DNA from: Litomosoides sigmodontis
Lineage: Eukaryota; Nematoda; Chromadorea; Rhabditida; Onchocercidae
DNA: 64,000 bases
Direction of reading: 5' to 3'
Assembly: GCA_963070105.1 (NCBI GenBank)
Contig: OY718808.1
Location: forward strand, 9,343,398-9,407,397
Shown one piece after another: positions 36,844-49,100 of the stretch. Below the pieces are notes generated by a model that was not told the DNA's origin, made no database searches, and was given only the letters and a program-made list of their open reading frames with translations. The position numbers and the translations under genes are program-made. Within the stretch, counting starts at the first letter, position 1. Each line of letters starts with the position of its first letter.

Positions 36844-39800
36844 ATGGTACTGTTACTACTGTACTTGACGACAGCCGTCATAACATCATCACCTGAACAA
36901 AGACTGAGGAATGATTTGATGCATAATTACAATCCATTAGAACGACCGGTGGAACGAAGTGAAGATCCGGTGGTTGTAACACTTGGAGTTATTTTTCAAC
37001 AAATTATCGATTTGGTACTGTTCCGATTTTGAATTTCAATCTCGTCTGACGAATCCATTCATTTCTTAATTTCAATTCACTCAATGCTTCTGTGCTTCAA
37101 CTTAGCACCAAGGGAAAATGTTGCATCATTTGATTACAGAACGAGAGGGAAGAGAAGTTGGAAGTAAACGCTTGGTTGAAATTGACTTGGCGAGACATGA
37201 AGCTACGTTGGGATCCATTAGAGTATGAAAATGTCACGGATTTAAGGCATACGGCTGGTGCAATTTGGCAGCCTGACATTTTGTTGTACAATAGGTTAAT
37301 CATATTAAATGCATATTAGCTACAGTTACTACTTAGCTACAGTACTTAGAATCATAAAACTCTTCTAAAGAGCGCACAACGAACAACTACGAAGCAGTAA
37401 AGCACTTCTTCAATTTCAAATTCGCTCAAACTACAAGTGTTTCAGCGTCGATTCCGCCTTCGATAGCACATTTAAAGTAAATTCAATCAGTTACAACGAC
37501 GGTTCAATAACATGGATACCGCCAGGAATTTTTAAAATTTCATGCAAAATTGACATTTATTGGTTTCCTTTTGATGAACAAATTTGCTTTCTGAAGGTAT
37601 TCATTTGAATGCAATAAGCTAAAAAAACTTATTAATTAAATCACAGGTTTTTACAGAATTTATTGATTGATTTAAGACTTCTAGCATCTTATGCTTTGCT
37701 TATTAATTCATTATTAATTAGCTAGGAGCAGCCCTTTGATATTCCATCAATAAGTTAGCTGTCATAGAAATTAAGCTGAAGTGAAATTAAAAAAGAAAAA
37801 AATGCACCATGCACTGTCTACAGTTCGGTTCCTGGTCATTTAGTGGTCGTGAAATCGATCTTCAACCGGGTGATTTCGATATGTCCGACTTCATTGAGAA
37901 CGGAGAATGGATTATTGTCAGTGAGTGCCATTCTAAGTTCCAAATTAGCAATTTCTTGTAATTGTAGTAACAACAGTTATTGTCCTTCATTTTTTTAAAA
38001 TTTGATGGAAATAGAATCGCAGTTTGTCATTCATAACAGAAATACAAATAAGACCGAATAAGTGTTAAATCAAAGTGATTTAAATTTTTAGAAACCTGGG
38101 AACAGAGGAATGAAAAGTTTTACGAATGTTGTCGGGAACCATATCCGGACGTTCGTTTCTTCATTCATCTTAGAAGGAGAACGCTGTATGCTTCCACCGT
38201 TCATTGTTACTACTAATTATTAATTATTGTTATTATTTCTGTTATCATCATTATTAATTATTAGTTATTATTCATTATTATCTATTCTTAATTTTTTCAT
38301 AAAGCGCCACTTTGTGCGAATCAAATTTAATTAACTTTTTGAAACAACTCTGAATATTGCTAGAAATTTCTAACCGGTATATCGTCCATTTTTTGTACAC
38401 TATTTCTAGCTACTATGCATTCAATTTGATAATGCCCTGCTTGATGACATTAATATTAATTGTACTCGGATTTACCCTCAGTCCGGACACTTGCGAAAAG
38501 GTAGGGTTGCAAATTTCGGTATCGCTTGCTATTTGCATATTTTTGGCATTGATGAATGGTAAGATGCCACTTACTTCGGAAGCGGTGCCATTGTTAGGTT
38601 AGCTTGCTTGCATTTCGTTATTTGTTAATTTCAAAACAAATGTGAAATTTAATCTTTTTATTTTGATCACACTTTCAGTCATACCTAATCATACAGTAGC
38701 GTTTCCGTAAAACATTATTCAGGAAGCATAAATAAGCCAATCGAATGATTGTTTTCTTATAGAAACTGTTTAGTTCTTCCATTTCAGGGATATTTTTCCT
38801 GAGCTGTATGGTCATATCGGTAGCAGCTACATCTTTTACCGTTTACGTACAGGCTGTTCATTTCCGAAATCCGGATACACAAATACGAATGAATTTTTGG
38901 GTATGTTTTCCGGTAGTGTATGATCGATTACTTCTATCATTTAAATGCCGCAATATTTTAAGTTTTGTTAAATGAATCTCATCGATTTTCAAATTTCGTA
39001 TAATAATTTTAATGGGAAAAAATTTGTCATTAATTAAAATTGCTTTTAAAATTGAACAACCAAGTATTTTAAATCGAAATTTCATGTTGGAAGTTAGCCG
39101 TCATTTTAGACTTAATCAGATAATATTTTTTTCCAAAAAAAAGATGCGATGCATATTATTGGAATGGGCGCCGTTTATTTTACGTATGAAGCATCCGAAA
39201 CGTGAAAATACACTGGAAACAATTAAAGAAGGCTGGAAAGATCGGAAGAACAGGAATGAGAATAATCGGACTGCCTTTGCTTATGTTCGTTTTTTGCTCA
39301 AAAAATTTTTCCCAACACTGCCTGTAGTAGTTGGTATTGTTCGTTTACTGCAAGCCATTCATCAAATAGGCCATTTTAGGACGATCGACGTATTCGGGTA
39401 ATTCAAAAGATTGACAACGTTTTGCGGAGAAACTTTCATGGCTTGATTTTCCAATTAAACTTTACCAAATATGGAAGAAATGATCGAAATTTGTTGCATC
39501 GCTTGAAAATACTTGATCGCATTCATAGACATGTTAAGGTTTGCACAGCAATATGTTTAGGCTTACAAGTATAACTATACGGATAATTGATTTTTCAAAA
39601 TAAATTAATTGCACTAGTTGCTAGGAAATTCATTAAAAAAGCTATGTTATTCAACAGTTCTTGCTTCTTTGCATCATTTCATACTTTCTGTAAAAATTTT
39701 AAAATTCCTGGCAGTAATTCAGTTTATTCATTGCTTAGGGAAAATTTCTTCAATTAAGGATATTCGTGAAAAGAACGATGATATTATCGAGGAGAAGCGA

Positions 39801-39923
39801 ATTGCAAATGAATGGCGATTCGCAGCTATGGTCGTTGATCGGGTCGGCTTAATTCTATTTTCGTTGGTGATTGTTGCCACATCCCTAACAATCGCTATTC
39901 GTGCGCCTTATCTCGTTGCTTGA
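36844..39923 (+). CDS. Nicotinic acetylcholine receptor alpha-type subunit (ACR-16-like group)
   Basis: Exons 36844–37014, 37140–37294, 37446–37596, 37824–37920, 38092–38185, 38410–38597, 38788–38900, 39144 to about 39284 or longer, and 39739–39923. It begins with a signal peptide ([15 protein letters not shown]). The ligand-binding domain has the loop A motif [11 protein letters not shown], a Cys-loop with 13 residues between cysteines ([15 protein letters not shown]), loop B FGSWSFSG and the vicinal cysteines of an alpha subunit in loop C ([12 protein letters not shown]). Four membrane helices follow: TM1 after RRRTLYYAFN, TM2 from [19 protein letters not shown]3 around [15 protein letters not shown], and TM4 in the last exon ([17 protein letters not shown]). 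It would form or join an acetylcholine-gated cation channel at synapses or muscle. TM2 position 20' is Gly rather than the usual Glu. The TM3–TM4 loop is unresolved: the phase from exon 8 to the last exon is uncertain, and a charged open stretch at 39381–39446 may be an extra exon. Confidence 0.9.
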
Positions 39924-40450
39924 GGTGGAAGAAAGTCATTTGTACCTTTTACTTAGAAAGATTATCTCAAGTATATAGCTCCAGAAGTATCTCTGAGACA
40001 GGTAGATTTGATTTTTCACCTGTTAATGATAAAATTAAATTTTGTTCTTCTGCATATAACAGTGCTTTCTTATATGTGCCATTCATTGCACTGACTTATT
40101 ACTGCTGTTGTTGTTGTTGTTGTGAATTAGTATAATATAGAAGTAATTGGGGGATGCGTAATTGAAAAGATGAAAAATTCAACGGTAATGTGAGCTCAAT
40201 TATCCGTATAGTTATAGTTGCGGTACGCTCCCGAATTTCGCGCGTTCATTACAATTTTACAATTACTTTTGTTTAACGTCGCAGAAAAAAAATTCAACAG
40301 TGAATTTATTCCCTTACTTTCAAAAGTTAGGTTCTTCTAGTAAAATGAATGATAGCGCGAGATACTGAATTCGATATTGAATTCCCAGTTGCGCCAAACT
40401 CCCCATTTCTTATTCCAATTATATTTTGTTTCCATTGCTATTACTTTCAG
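39924..40450. other. 3' flank of the receptor gene
   Basis: Presumed 3' UTR and spacer with a short (TTG)n tract at about 40101–40122. No exon was recognised. Confidence 0.4.
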
Positions 40451-40553
40451 TATTACTGCCGTTAGTTGTATTTGTATTATTTCACTTCACCATTAATGAG
40501 TTCATTTACGCTTATGAAAACTTTGGAGTGAAGTGGAAAGCAGTGGAAGCACG
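40451..40553 (+). CDS. Orphan exon with transmembrane segment
   Basis: Bounded by a strong acceptor (TTACTTTCAG) and donor (CG|GTAATT). The only fully open frame starts in phase 1 and reads LLPLVVFVLFHFTINEF, then IYAYENFGVKWKAVEAR: a hydrophobic helix followed by an amphipathic, charged stretch. It lies beyond the stop of the receptor gene, so it belongs to another gene or a relic. Open plus-strand stretches near 41127–41200 and 41405–41480 could be later exons, but no complete product could be assembled and no family was recognised. Confidence 0.35.
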
Positions 40554-41209
40554 GTAATTTTAAACTTATCATTTGAAATGATAAGGTTAGGGTTGTGCTG
40601 ATTCATCCATTTCAATTATTTAGTCAGAAATTTGAAAATGCCGTTTGAATTTTTTTCTCGCAAATGCTGATAGCGATAAAAAATAACTGCAATTATTTTA
40701 ACATTATCATTATCATCCATGTGCTGTTGTGATAGACGTTTATTTATTTACTGATAATCTGAACATCCTGATGCCTACCGCAGCATTTAAAATTAATGTC
40801 ATAAAGAATTTCTGTGCTAAGAAATTGATTTTTTAAAAAATAACTCATTGTCTAATTAAACAAGATGCAATAAAAAAAATGTAGATTGTGATAGGATTAG
40901 AATAAGAAGTTGAGGAATGTCATAGGAGTAATTTGAATATCGTTTTTTCATATAAAATTCTCAAATGAATCAGTCAAGAAGTTATAATCCATCCATCATT
41001 TCTTCGTGGTAACTTCGTGTATGGAAGTTACGATTCGATTTTGCAATGTGCTTTATTATAATTTTCTACTGATGTCGAAGTGTACTGGAAGTAACTGAAC
41101 CGAAAAAAGAGACGAAAACAATTAGAGACATTGGTGCTTCCAGTGCTACTCACAGCACTGGTGTTTCCACTGGTGGGAGCGTGGAGAAACACTTCGTATT
41201 TTTTTTCGA

Positions 41210-41400
41210 TCAAACTCCAATATTTTTATTCCAATATTCCAACTGGAATATTCATATATTTCCAATATTTATATATTTTTATTTTCAATATTTTTTTCAA
41301 TATTCATATATTTCATATATTCCATAATTTCCAATATTCGTATGCTCCAATATTCCAATACAAACTCCAATATTCCAATAAACTCCAATATTTTATTTTT
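41210..41400. repeat. CCAATATT-like low-complexity tract
   Basis: About 190 bp of imperfect units around CAATATT, TTCATATA and CTCCAATATTCCAATA. It is open on the plus strand but codes only for Ile/Tyr/Phe-rich repeats. Confidence 0.8.
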
Positions 41401-41900
41401 TGATCAAATAACAAAGGAAAAAGCCGAAGCTGCCAGGAATTTGCGTTTTACACTTGCACTCGTCCGTTCTGGCAGTCGCAGTAAACTGCGATAAGTTAAT
41501 GCTGGAAAAGGTATCATTGTTAATTCAGTGTTGCAGTGGAAAGAAACCTGCAACGAGCAGCGTGGCACTGGGACGGAGAACATTCTGGAAGACTTGAACT
41601 GGCAACCGCAGTTCTCATCATGAAGCAATGGTCCTTGCAAGCAACAGCTCCTCGCCATTAGAACGTTGGGGAAAGAGGTAGTGAAACTCGTATTTACTCT
41701 GATCTCCGAGAATTCTCACTTTGAAATCTCTGAGAGGGCGCAGATTGCCACCGTTTCTTCTTTTCGGCAGTCGTTGTTTACAAAGATAAGCTTCCTTCTT
41801 TGCGCCAGTCTGGGATGTGAGGAATAAGCTATTAGTGGCAGACGAAACAGACAGAGTTGCTTGCTTTAATTCAAACGGAAATTCCCTTCTCAACTACAAG
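41401..41900. other. Less AT-rich block, possible unrecognised exons
   Basis: The block is visibly less AT-rich than its surroundings. It is open in several frames on both strands: minus frames 41893–41618 and 41658–41404, and a plus frame giving TKEKAEAARNLRFTLALVRS at about 41409. No consistent splice model or known motif was found, so coding strand and product remain open. Confidence 0.3.
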
Positions 41901-43116
41901 GAACCTTTCCACTAATCTCATTTTCTCCTTACTTCACCCTCCACACTTCTTGCATTCTTTCATGCTCACCCTCATCGTTCAGAGTGAAATTCAGCCAACC
42001 TATCATTGTAACGTGAATTTTTTTCCTAGAAAACTTGACTTACTAGCGGTCAATTTTTCATGCTGTGATTTTGTGGAACTAAAGCTTTTTCCGTAAATTT
42101 GTGAAGTTTTGAATGTTCGGAAAGTTAGCGTAGAAAGCGATACGTTCTCAGAATGTCTTTCTCAAACAGACTACAACGGATTCCTTTCCGGTTATCGGAT
42201 GGGCAACAGATTTCTGTTCTGTATGTGGTAGACTAGAGGTCTTTGTTAGGATACGACCCCATCTTCATCGCAAACATTTAAAACCTATTCTTTTTTCTGC
42301 TCAACATTTTGTCATTTGAAATGGAGAGAAAAAAAGCACGAAAAAAGTACCCTCGAGATCTCTTTTCAGTGCTCCATTATGGGCGCAACAGAAATATGAA
42401 ATCATGCTTGGAAATTTTGTCTCATTTCGAAGAATATGACAAACCACTCTCACTGCCAGTAAACAAAACCAAATTCACATAAATTAACGAAAAATTTTCA
42501 TCGTTCCATTTTATATAAGCAATGACAAACAAAACATACAAATTCTGCGAGGTAGAATCGAATTTTGTGACAAAATGTTAAAAATTCTGGGACTTTTGCA
42601 AAACTATCTCATTTTTTTCGCACAAATAAATCAAATTTAAAGGCAACTCAAAGATTGCAGATATGCGTGCCTAACACCCGAAAGACATTTAGAAGTGGAA
42701 AAAAAAAACAATGAGAGAAATTATTGACAATCTGTAAGTCTTATCTTAGTTAATCTGTAAGTTCATTTTATAAGTCACTGCGTAAATTTCTTCGCTTTTC
42801 ATTTCCCTTATTCAAGCTGGAATTACAATAAATTAATCTGTGGGGCTTTAATATTATAGTTATACACACAACAATGATTTTTAATTAGAAACTACGGCTT
42901 CTTCAGTTATATTTTATTTTACAATATCTGTCAACAAGAGAGTAAGTTTTACATTGATAGAACAATATGCGTTCGGAAATAACTGTTCAAAGACTATTTC
43001 ACCCTGATAATTCATTAAAAACCTGAGTGTTAAGTATAACACAAAGAAGCGCACCTAGAATTTTTAACCGTTTTTTTGGGAGATCACGAAAACAAATAAC
43101 AACTTCCAGAAAACTT

Positions 43117-46100
43117 TCAAGGCAATTCTTGGATCCGCTCGTAGACCAATCTAAGCATCATATCACTGACTCCTCTAGTGTCAGCTTGTATACCTAACGT
43201 TGGTTTCACAGCGAGTATATCACGTAACCGATGCAATGATTCCAATGTACCAAACGCTGATACTACAACTCGATCTGAAAATCTGCCGGTATGATTTACT
43301 GAAAGCCCAGATTAAACTTGATCTTAAAAGTACTGACATGATTAACCTTAACCTCAAGGCCAGGGACCACGACATCCTTGTTTTACTGGCTTAGTTTTGC
43401 AACTTAATGTACTTTTTGGATATCGATACTCCAAACCAATTTGGTTAATTTAAAATACAGAAGCAAATCCTTAATTCTGCTTTCACTTTAAAATTCATTT
43501 GCTTTCTAGGTGTTTGCAATGGGGTACTTACAACAGAAGCGAAGATTGATTATCAATAAATTCAATTAATAAGGAATCATAAAATAATTCCTAATTGAAA
43601 ACTAACTTTTCCTGCTCGAGATTCTTCTCAAATATAAATAACGTACGCCCGAGTGTCTTATCAATTTGTTCCTCAAATTCTCATCCTGATGGCGTAAATC
43701 TTCCGGTATTTCGATAGTGAAAGGTTCAACTTCGACAAAACTACGCAACTGAAACATTGGAAGATAAATACCGCACAATTTCAAACGTTGTGTCATTCAT
43801 GCTAAAGCAGAGCACAGATCGTTATCATACAAATGATTGTCCCATATCTCACCCTTCATCATTGGTATCATTGATAGATTGAGCAGACTAATCAAATTTG
43901 AAAACAAAACCTACAGATGCACTATTTGCTGACACCTGCTTTCTTTCAAATGCCTCATTTGAAATCATCAGTTCATCAAAGCGACTCGTAAGCGCTACTC
44001 GATAGAAAGTTTTAATAGCTGCCTGAAGAGTTTCAGTACTTGAAAAGAATTCGTCACCCAATTTTCAACAGCAAATAATGCTTCATTTAAATAAAAGGAA
44101 AATCACATCCAAACTTGAATATCAGACCTGATGCAAATCGAACCACTGGCCGCGCATCAATATTGACTGATATCCAAGATTTGGTCGCCTAAAATTGAAA
44201 ATCTTCGTTGTTTGGAATGATCGCGAGCTCAAATATTGAAGAAACCGCAGGAAACATTTGCCGATACCACCAATTAGGCAGCTTAAATCTCGCTCTTCAT
44301 CTGAATTTTCGGGAAGGATATCGTCAGTCTGAAACTATTTATCCTTACATACATAATTGCCGAATAAATAGGTGCTCTACCGTAGCGAGAAAAAAACTAT
44401 GGAACCAGGGTTTGAACTGAAATTAAAATTATGAGGAAATTTTGAAAACAAACGAATTCCAAATTTGAGCTGTGTAAAACAAACATTCTACCGAAGATTA
44501 ATACCCTCAATGGCTAAAAATATTTCGAACTACTTTAATCAAGAAAAATTATCGTGCAAATTGATGAAGCAAATAAACACATAGACACTACGAATCTTAA
44601 AATATCCTACTCTTTAAACAATGTTCTATCTTCAAATAACCTGTTCAAGGAAGACATAACTACGGATATTTTCACCACTTATATATCCTAAACCATATTG
44701 TATTAACAATAAACATAAATGCTCCCGCTTCAGCCGTCTTTCGAATAATTGTTGCTGCTCACCCCATTTGCATAACACATAGAACAATTTGTCCAGTCCT
44801 AAAATGAAGTAATTCAATTGCACAACAGATGCTTATTTTCAAGCCAAAGTGGAAAACTGATAAACAATTATTATCTCAATCTACAAAATTTCGTTTCACT
44901 AAATCCTAGGAAGGCCTTAACAGAGTATTAAATTCATATCTTTATATTTCCTGCAATACCGCTTGATTGAATGTAGTCCAAATGCACCTTCCGATAAATG
45001 TCTTATGGTCTCATCGAAATCTTTCTTATTATCATCACAAAAACAAGTTAGAATCTGGAAACAATCACTTTTCTATATTTGCCTTTAGGAAAAATACTTC
45101 ATTATGAAAAGATTAATCCCGATAAGAATTGCACCAAAAAATTAAAAAAAAAAAGTGAATGTTATCAATTGCAGAATTAGCTATCATAAAAATTTCTTCA
45201 ATTCCAAACGGATTTAAATTTATTTCAACTTGAAATGTATAAAAAATATCGATAAAACATTGCCTTCTTTAACTTCGCTCCTTTACTTACGTACCACGAG
45301 AAAAACAAGAAGTAAGCTCTGAATCCTAGTCCGCTAGCATTCGCTACATGTGAATAAAAATTCAGGAATTCAAAATAACACATAAAAGAACTAACACTTG
45401 ATATACGGTCACAAAGAGGATCAATAGTTAATATATTTTGCGAAGTTTGCATAGAAATTTCTTTCTTTATCTCAGCAAGTATATCCCATGCAACCCATGG
45501 AAATGATAACAACCTTCCACTTGTTTCATTCATAGCTTTGCCTGAAAAGTTATTGCGTATTTAGGAAAATATCCTTCAAAAGCTCAGCAGGAAAAAGTTT
45601 GATTTGAAAAAATATTTAACCTTTTTATACTTGATGGAAGCTAAAAAAACTAAAGTTCTGAACCGGGATTATTTTAAAATCTCGATAAGCTTTATTATGG
45701 TTGCATAACTAAAATATGATATAATAAAAGGTTGAGAATGCTTTTCCGTCCTTTCCACACTAGTAATTCTCCTCCACATTCATTTATCTACATGGAATAC
45801 TTACAAAGGTTTGATAAAGCAATACATAATATACTAAGTGCAGTTTATTTCTTCAATATAACTTACGATAGCAAACAACATAATAAGCAGACGCTTTCTT
45901 TTTCATCTCCACAGTTGGATATTTGCAATATCTTCGTTCATTCACATCTTTCTCATCATCTGGTTCGGTACAGGATGTAAAATCACCAAACTCAGTAAAG
46001 AAATTGCAGCGAAAACTGAAATAATTACAAAAGATGATCATGAAATGGTTTCCATAAATCTTCAAAAATTATTGCAGTTTCAAAAGCAAACCAGTTAAAT

Positions 46101-49100
46101 AAAATTTCCGACATCTCATGACTTACAGAATAACCCCATGAATTGGGAATTTTTATTGCAAAAATCGTTTACCTCATAAATATGTTCGTAAATTTTTGCC
46201 CAATGACAAAATTGGTATTGAATTGAGACATATCATCTGCATCCCTATCACTGATTCGATTACGAATTTTGAGAAAACAACCAGAATATAGCTGACATTC
46301 ATCTTGTATTCCATAATTATCCAGAAGAGCCTGTAAATGTGATCTTATAAAAGGAATGCTAAAACAAGTAATAATTCAACTTTTGAAGAAGCTTCTACAA
46401 ATTTACAATGATTCGTGAGAAAAAATATACCCTGATATGAGCAGAATATGCAATCAAATTTAATTTTGCATCATTTTCATAACTTTCCCACCCGTTATAC
46501 ATCAGAAGAGGATCCACAACTATTTGTGAATGCTGTTCACAAGCACCGGTTATTGTAAGGACATCATCGATTAATCGGATTCGCCTGGAAAGAAAAAATC
46601 AGCAAGAAGAGAAGGTGTGCTGGCCAAAGGAATTAATCTAGAATAGTAAAGACCAAAAACAGCGACAATAGATGGAGAAGCACTTTTATTAAGATAATCA
46701 TTCAAAAAAACTCCAACCTTATCAGTTTAAATATTGAAGTCAACAAGTACCTGAATAACTGCCCTACAAGGCGAGTTGAAACGTATGATGGTTCATGAGT
46801 TTTGCACATAAAATCAGGCCATCTTTCTGGGCGTTCAGGTGGCATAATTTTTCCATCCGATCCAATACTCCAATCTTTAACAAGTGGCTTCGGCGGCCGT
46901 CCTGTTTTTGGAAAATCCACAGACTGAGAATGTTTTTCTGCTATACTCTTACAAACCTGTAATATTTCAAATAACAACAATGAAATAAAACTATCGAAAT
47001 ATAAATAACAGTAATTGCCTAAACACTTAAAATTACGCTTAATTTGAGCGCGCTTTGAAGCTTTACGATAATTTCACTAAGTTACTCGATTCTCTTTAAC
47101 CAAATACAACTGTTTGCCATAAACATTCTTTTATGAGAATAAAAAACACCAACATCGCTGCTGATTCCAAAGATATCGGAATTCACGAGAAAAGAATTTG
47201 CTATAACACCAATTGAATCTTGCATGATATACTCAACATAAAAACGACGCATCTCGCGTACCTGAATAGTGCCGATAGTAGGATATCAGCAGGATGCTTG
47301 CTAAGACATATTTGCTGTTTATTTTATTAAAAAAAATCATAAAACCTTTAAAAGAGTAATCTAGAGGATTTTGAGCACATAATGTATAATATATGGGAAT
47401 GCAACATTCTATGCTGTAAAAAATATTTCAAAATATGTGCAAATGAAACTATATTATGCATTAGCTATAAAAAATTCGATATCGAAAAGTGTTAGGAGGC
47501 TCTAACACTGCTGTTAACAGTTTTATATCCTGCGTTGTTGTACGCATGGGAAACAAGGAAGGCAAGGAACAATTTCGAAAGGCAAGAGGATAAGTTATTA
47601 AAACTAGGGAAAGAGAGAGAAACTTATTCACTGATAATTTGTTCATTAATAACCGTCACAACTTTATGAAAACTAACAACTTCATCCTCCTCGAGAACAT
47701 CAGGGGCTCGAACGAGCTTACTAAAATCCATCGGTTCTTCGTTATGATCAAATAACAACTGATCATCCCATATGACACTATATTCATCTCCATCCAAGTC
47801 AGATCCTTGGAATGAAAACGAATTCGTGAAAATATTTCGTATGCGCACAAATCAAAATTCTATTACTGATCAGTTTCAATAAATGACTGATGATAACACA
47901 CATTATACGTTTGCGATCAGAAAACTACGCTTGGATTTATAGAATTAAATGTGATTACGGTTACGTATTTGCAAGATCGTGCCAAAAACAATGAAAAATT
48001 TTAAACTTTACACAACCATAGCATATTGGGATAGACTGCGAATGAATTTCCTGTCATTAAAATTTTAACGAGTCTAGAAGTTCCTATAAAACTAAAGTGA
48101 TACTAACCAGCCATTTCATCCGTATGTGGTCGGGGTCCATGTTGCGGGAAAACAACTACATCAACTAAATGTCGTAATTCAGATAAATCAACGGCCTCAA
48201 ATACCCTCACATCGCCAGCAACTATTGACGGACTTTTTGTTATTAAAACAGGACCTATAACATAAAAAACAATTCAGATTTCCTTGATTAATGTTCAATA
48301 CTTTTAATTGCCAAATATCTTTGTGTAGTCAATCCCTAAGTACATTAGAAGTGCAGCAGATTAGAATCAACGAATAAATTATACGCTGTGAGAATTTCTA
48401 TTAATAAAACAAATATTAATAGAAATATGCATATAAGGATAATATTGAGATAAATTTCTGAAAGATAGCGAAACAGTTCAGTCTCACTGGTATCCAAAAC
48501 CACTGTTAAAAATAAAATGAGCAAGAAATCCGATAAAGTTGCTTAACACCGAAGTTTATAAAAATAATTAATCGCTCTTAATGAATTTTAAACATTGAGA
48601 TATTGATAGTACAATCTTCCTATACAAATTTTGCTATGAATGACCTTTAATTACTAAAGATCATCAAGGTTATTTAGTTATTAAAGGTCTCTCAGAAGCA
48701 CGAACCTTTAATTACTGTTTTCGCAGCAGCCTTCGACGGTGTCTTCAATGAAACGTTATTGGTAAATTGCACAAAAACTTGTCCATACTGAAGTAATCCG
48801 GTTTCATCCAGAATGCCAAACATAGTTCGACCAAGATGTACCGGCACTTGAATTTGTTCCTTGAATAATTGCTTTTCTGAAAAAAGCCATTATCAAAACG
48901 TCCACAAAAAAACGGTAAAACAGCTACCGGTTACCATGAACTATTGATGATACCGGATTAATAAATTGACTTGCTGCTCTACTACATTCTCTTTCAGTAT
49001 TCGAGAAGGAAAAACATACCCAGATAATCGAAAAATGGAGGACTTCAAGAAAACTTCAGGAACTACTTATTACAAATCAAATGTTTAGGCTACTTTTACA

